In this document: in pieces, positions 14,293 to 16,948 of the stretch
How the letters are laid out: each line of letters starts with the position of its first letter
How positions within the stretch are numbered: position 1 is the first letter of the stretch
NCBI GenBank assembly: GCA_927911515.1
Contig: CAKMQH010000322.1
Span: 1 to 16,948, forward strand
Direction of reading: 5' to 3'
Source: an uncultured Neisseria sp.
Lineage (GTDB): Bacteria; Pseudomonadota; Gammaproteobacteria; Burkholderiales; Neisseriaceae
Length of the DNA stretch: 16,948 bases
Program-made: the position numbers and the translations under genes
Notes under the pieces: model-generated
Seen by the model: only the letters and a program-made list of their open reading frames with translations
Told to the model about the DNA's origin: nothing
Databases searched by the model: none

Positions 14293-15292
14293 TGGCAGTC
14301 ATGAATATCGAACAGGTCAGCGCGGATATGCCGCTTTCGCCGCTGTACATCATTCACGGCGAAGAAGACCTGTTGCGCATCGAAGCCCTCGACACCCTGC
14401 GCGCCGCCGCCAAAAAACAAGGCTATCTCAACCGCGAAGTCTTTACGGCGGACAACGGCGCCGACTGGGACGAACTTTTGCAAAGCGCAGGCAGCGCGGG
14501 GCTTTTCGCTGATTTGAAACTTTTGGAAATCCACATTCCGAACGGCAAGCCCGGCAAAAACGGCGGCGACGCGCTGCAACCTTCGCCGAACGCCTGCCCG
14601 AAGACACCGTCACCCTGATTCTGCTGCCCAAGCTCGAAAAAGCCCAAACGCAGGCAAAATGGTTCACCGCGCTCGCCGCCAAAGGCACGGTACTCGAAGC
14701 CAAAGCCATTAGCGCGCAAGCCCTGCCGCAGTGGATAAAGGGTCGTCTGAAAAAGGTCGGACTCGACATCGAACCCGACGCGCTCGCCCTGTTTGCCGAA
14801 CGCGTCGAAGGCAACCTGCTCGCCGCCCGCCAAGAAATCGACAAACTCGCCCTGCTGCACCCGCAAAACCATACCGTCAACATCGCCGATGCCGAAGCCG
14901 CCGTCGCCAACGTCGCCCGTTTCGACGTGTTCCAGCTTTCCGGCGCATGGATGAAAGGCGATGCCCTGCGCGTCGCCCGCCTTTTGGACGGACTCGAAGA
15001 AGAAGGCGAAGAACCCGTCTTGCTGCTGTGGGCGGTTGCCGAAGACATCCGCACCCTCATCCGCCTGACCGCCGCGCTCAAACAAGGACAAAGCGTGCAA
15101 TCCGTCCGCAACAGCCTGCGCCTGTGGGGCGACAAACAAACCCTCGCACCGATTGCCGTCAAACGCATTCCCGCCGTCCGCCTGATCGAAGCGCTCAAAA
15201 CCTGCGCCAAAATCGACCGCATCATCAAAGGCGCGGAAGACGGCGACGCGTGGACGGAATTTAAGCAGTTGGTGACGGGGCTGGCGGTGTGA
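14292..15292 (+). pseudogene. holA: DNA polymerase III delta subunit, with one -1 frameshift
   Basis: Clamp-loader subunit that opens the sliding clamp during replication. The gene starts at ATG 14292, sharing the A of the lptE stop; ATG 14301 is an alternative. The first frame gives MNIEQVSADMPLSPLYIIHG and EEDLL... up to NGGDALQ, the N-terminal AAA-like domain. It then runs into nonsense (PSPNACPKTPSP, stop). Adding one A near 14578-14579 (CTGCAACC to CTGCAAACC) restores TFAERLPEDTVTLILLPKLE and continues to the stop at 15292 with the collar domain (AVAEDIRTLIRLTAAL...). The restored length is 333 residues against 343 in E. coli. Because the delta subunit is essential, a sequencing error is more likely than a true loss. 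An uptake sequence variant encodes G-R-L-K in WIKGRLKK. Confidence 0.9.
14740..14752 (+). repeat. Uptake sequence variant inside holA
   Basis: GGGTCGTCTGAAA, read as G-R-L-K in the stretch QWIKGRLKKVGL. Confidence 0.75.
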
Positions 15293-15438
15293 TTTCATCG
15301 GGCATGGATAGGCGCTTTTCGCGGCAAGGGCACGCCTGTTCAAAAAGCACGAAAGTTTGTATGCCGCATCGCCTCTGTACGCACCCCAAACGGCAAAAAT
15401 ACTGTAAAATACCGTTAAACATAAAGTTATGATATTTG

Positions 15439-15451
15439 AGGTCGTCTGAAA
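15439..15451 (+). repeat. DNA uptake sequence upstream of the two-helix membrane protein gene
   Basis: AGGTCGTCTGAAA in the 286-base spacer 15293-15578. A TATGAT at 15428-15433 with a weak TGTAAA-like -35 just before it may be the promoter of the next gene. No other gene is seen in the spacer. Confidence 0.85.
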
Positions 15452-15538
15452 CACAGCTTCGGCTGGATACAGCAGATTGACAGGCATCCGGAGCATGCGG
15501 ATATGCGTACCGCAGCTTGCCCATCCACTGCAAACCCT

Positions 15539-15551
15539 TTTCAGACGACCT
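15539..15551 (-). repeat. DNA uptake sequence just before the two-helix membrane protein gene
   Basis: TTTCAGACGACCT, 27 bases before the ATG at 15579. It is inverted relative to the copy at 15439 but 87 bases away, too far for a simple terminator. Confidence 0.85.
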
Positions 15552-15578
15552 TCCACCCTTACAAGGAACTGCAACTTC

Positions 15579-15998
15579 ATGGACAACCAAACCAAACTCC
15601 GCATCGGCGGCCTGCTCGTGCTGACCACCGCCGTTTTAAGCCTGCTCATCGTCTTAATCGTCGATTCATGGCCGCTCGCCATCCTGCTCGCCGTCATCAT
15701 CGTCGCCGCAGCCGCCGGCGGCTTTGTCTGGTCTTCGCGCCGCCAGCAGCGCCAGTTTCTCGAGCGTCTGAAAAAATTCGACATCGATCCTGAAAAAGGC
15801 CGCATCAACGAAGCCAACCTGCGCCGTATGTACCACAGCGGCGGCCAACACCAAAAAGACGCGGTGACTTTGGTCTGCCTGTCGCAAAAATGCTCGGTTG
15901 ACGAAGCGCACGCCATGTTCAAAAAACGCCCGACCCGTCAGGAAATGAACCAAATGGCAGCCCAGCAGGCGCGCGGACAAAAACGTCCCCACCGCTGA
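15579..15998 (+). CDS. Small conserved membrane protein of unknown function
   Basis: 139 residues. Two hydrophobic helices at about 10-28 (GGLLVLTTAVLSLLIVLIV) and 31-51 (WPLAILLAVI...GGFVW) form a tight hairpin. A basic stretch SSRRQQRQFLERLKK and a long hydrophilic C-terminal domain follow, with KKRPTRQEMNQMAAQQ and a very basic tail RGQKRPHR. By the positive-inside rule both ends should be cytoplasmic. It is probably neisserial; I do not recognise a named family. I chose ATG 15579 because AAGGA lies at 15563-15567 and the hydrophobic segments start right after it; the in-frame extension to 15477 crosses an uptake sequence and lacks a credible start. Confidence 0.75.
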   Translation: MDNQTKLRIGGLLVLTTAVLSLLIVLIVDSWPLAILLAVIIVAAAAGGFVWSSRRQQRQFLERLKKFDIDPEKGRINEANLRRMYHSGGQHQKDAVTLVCLSQKCSVDEAHAMFKKRPTRQEMNQMAAQQARGQKRPHR

Positions 15999-16013
15999 TT
16001 TTTCCCAACACAT

Positions 16014-16079
16014 AAGGTCGTCTGAAAACGAATGCGGCGGATTCGCCGAAACAAAACATTCCGTTTTTCAGACGACCTT
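16014..16079 (+). terminator. Inverted DUS pair with an inner hairpin, after the two-helix protein gene
   Basis: AAGGTCGTCTGAAAACG (16014-16030) is matched by the inverted copy at 16062-16079 (one extra T). Between them CGGCG-GATT-CGCCG (16035-16048) forms its own hairpin. The DUS loop is longer than in the other pairs (about 31 bases), so the inner hairpin may fold first. The pair ends 19 bases before the RDD gene ATG. Confidence 0.65.
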
Positions 16080-16097
16080 TTTACCGACAAGACCGCC

Positions 16098-16622
16098 ATG
16101 ACCGCCCTTCCCCCTGCCTCCATCAAACGCCGCCTTGCCGCCCTTATGTACGAGTTGCTGCTGACCGGCGCCGTAACCGCCATCGCCGCCATCCTTGCCG
16201 GCATCGTCGCCATTTTCCTCAACCCCGTTTCCCAGCTTCTTTCCAGCTTGGTTACCTGCGTTATCTTTGTAGGAAGCTGGTGGCTCTACTTCAAAACCAA
16301 CTGGACGAAAACCGGCCGCACCCTCGCCATGCAGACTTGGAAAATCGGGCTGCACGGCAGCAACGGCACGCTGCCACCATTGTCGCAACTGCGCATCCGC
16401 TTTATTTGGGCGTGTATCTTCGTCGTTTTCATCCCCCTGCTCGCTTACGCGGGTTTGCGCCACCTGCTCGCCATCCCACCCATGCCCGCCTTCGGCGCCG
16501 CCCTTATCTGGCTCATCTTGCCGTGGGGCTTTGCCCTGCTGAATCCAGACCGGCAGTTTTTATACGATTTCTTGGCGGGAACGCGATTGGTCGATTTGAA
16601 ACAGGAAACATCCGAAAGCTGA
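16098..16622 (+). CDS. RDD-family membrane protein
   Basis: 174 residues with an RDD domain. It starts ASIKRRLAALMYELLL, where the Arg and the acidic residue of helix 1 (here Glu rather than the usual Asp) stand for the first part of the RDD signature. The segment TKTGRTLAMQTWKIGL follows helix 2, and the end FLYDFLAGTRLVDLK carries the conserved Asp and G-T. About four helices are expected in the inner membrane. Function of RDD proteins is mixed; some have been linked to Na+/H+ exchange or transport, which cannot be assigned here. I chose M16098 over the frame-open 16032 start, because the longer version would translate through the DUS hairpin (FRFSDDLF). A strong DUS terminator follows. Confidence 0.87.
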   Translation: MTALPPASIKRRLAALMYELLLTGAVTAIAAILAGIVAIFLNPVSQLLSSLVTCVIFVGSWWLYFKTNWTKTGRTLAMQTWKIGLHGSNGTLPPLSQLRIRFIWACIFVVFIPLLAYAGLRHLLAIPPMPAFGAALIWLILPWGFALLNPDRQFLYDFLAGTRLVDLKQETSES

Positions 16623-16648
16623 TTGTTCTACTGTTTTGCCACACAGAT

Positions 16649-16700
16649 AAAAGGTCGTCTGAAAACGATGCAAGCCCTTGCCGTTTTCAGACGACCTTTT
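16649..16700 (+). terminator. Inverted DUS pair with T-run, terminator of the RDD gene
   Basis: AAAAGGTCGTCTGAAAACG (16649-16667) and CGTTTTCAGACGACCTTTT (16682-16700) form a perfect 19-bp stem, the longest in the window, with a 14-base loop and further T residues after it. Confidence 0.88.
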
Positions 16701-16717
16701 TTATCCGCCGTCGTTCT

Positions 16718-16823
16718 TATAGTGGATTAACTTTAAATCAGGACAAGGCGACGAAGCCGCAGACAGTACAGATAGTACGGCAAGGCGAGGCAACGCCGTA
16801 CTGGTTTAAGTTAATCCACTATA
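16718..16823. mobile_element. Correia repeat enclosed element (CREE), short form, 106 bp, opposite orientation
   Basis: Ends TATAGTGGATTAAC and GTTAATCCACTATA-like. Internally it is the reverse complement of the 5638-5744 copy (AGGACAAGGCGACGAAGCCG ... GGCGAGGCAACGCC), so it is inserted the other way round. It has one base less near the right end (GGTTTAAGTTAA). The remaining sequence to the window end (16824-16948) holds one uptake sequence and otherwise AT-rich DNA with no gene seen. Confidence 0.92.
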
Positions 16824-16855
16824 TTATTAACGTTGAACATATCCGTTTAATCTGT

Positions 16856-16868
16856 TTTCAGACGACCT
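16856..16868 (-). repeat. DNA uptake sequence, single copy near the right edge
   Basis: TTTCAGACGACCT, unpaired within the window. It could be half of a pair or upstream of a gene that lies beyond the edge. Confidence 0.85.
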
Positions 16869-16948
16869 CCCTATACACAAATTCAATATTCCAATCGGAA
16901 CCATTTCTTATATTTATTGTCTGTATTTCAATAAGCATTCATAAAAAT

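Noticed and set aside
15439..15551. Inverted DUS at 15439 and 15539 as a terminator pair
   Set aside because: The copies are 87 bases apart and lie upstream of a gene rather than after holA, so a simple hairpin is unlikely.
14423..15922. 499-codon open frame on the minus strand
   Set aside because: It runs antisense across holA and the two-helix protein gene, shows no family motif, and is the usual shadow of GC-rich coding DNA.
16032..16097. Upstream extension of the RDD protein (MRRIRRNKTFRFSDDLF)
   Set aside because: It translates the inner hairpin and DUS of the preceding terminator. ATG 16098 fits the family start.
1..16948. CRISPR array, tRNA or rRNA genes, phage or defence genes
   Set aside because: No regularly spaced repeats, cloverleaf, rRNA segments or defence-type domains were seen. 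The repeated 13-mers are uptake sequences at irregular spacing.

Overview
The window looks like chromosomal core DNA from a commensal Neisseria of the mucosa/sicca/macacae type. The main evidence is about 30 copies of the 13-mer AGGTCGTCTGAAA or its G-first variant, in both orientations. This is the uptake-sequence dialect (AG-mucDUS) of that group, unlike the ATGCCGTCTGAA form of meningococci and gonococci. Three Correia-type elements (CREE) and the gene order nagZ - htrA - nth - nhaC - gluP - aminotransferase, which I recall from pathogenic Neisseria, agree with this. No phage, CRISPR, tRNA or rRNA was seen.

From 1 to about 9480 every gene reads leftwards (minus strand): a decayed IS3-type transposase at the edge, nagZ (wall recycling), an NhaC-family Na+/H+ antiporter, htrA (envelope protease), nth (base excision repair), a second NhaC-family antiporter, a small alpha/beta hydrolase, and the sugar transporter gluP. 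A 256-bp divergent region follows. From 9738 nearly all genes read rightwards: a YqaA/DedA-type membrane protein, an aspartate/aromatic aminotransferase, a family-2 glycosyltransferase, then lptE overlapping holA, a small two-helix membrane protein, and an RDD-family membrane protein. Only pip (proline iminopeptidase) points left in this half.

Most genes are separate transcription units. Seven are closed by hairpins made of two inverted uptake sequences, so the same repeat probably serves for DNA uptake and for transcription termination. lptE-holA is the one clearly coupled pair (TGATG overlap). The CREEs sit just upstream of nth, between the convergent glycosyltransferase and pip genes, and after the RDD gene.

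The most striking anomaly is a series of single-base indels in otherwise well-conserved genes: two compensating ones in the htrA lipoprotein leader, one in the second antiporter, two in the aminotransferase and one in holA. Because holA encodes an essential replication subunit, sequencing or assembly error is the simplest explanation for at least part of the series. I see no new multi-gene system. The more interesting signals are an uptake sequence that spells the catalytic FSDDL motif of NagZ, a terminator built into the IS end, and a palindrome in front of gluP.
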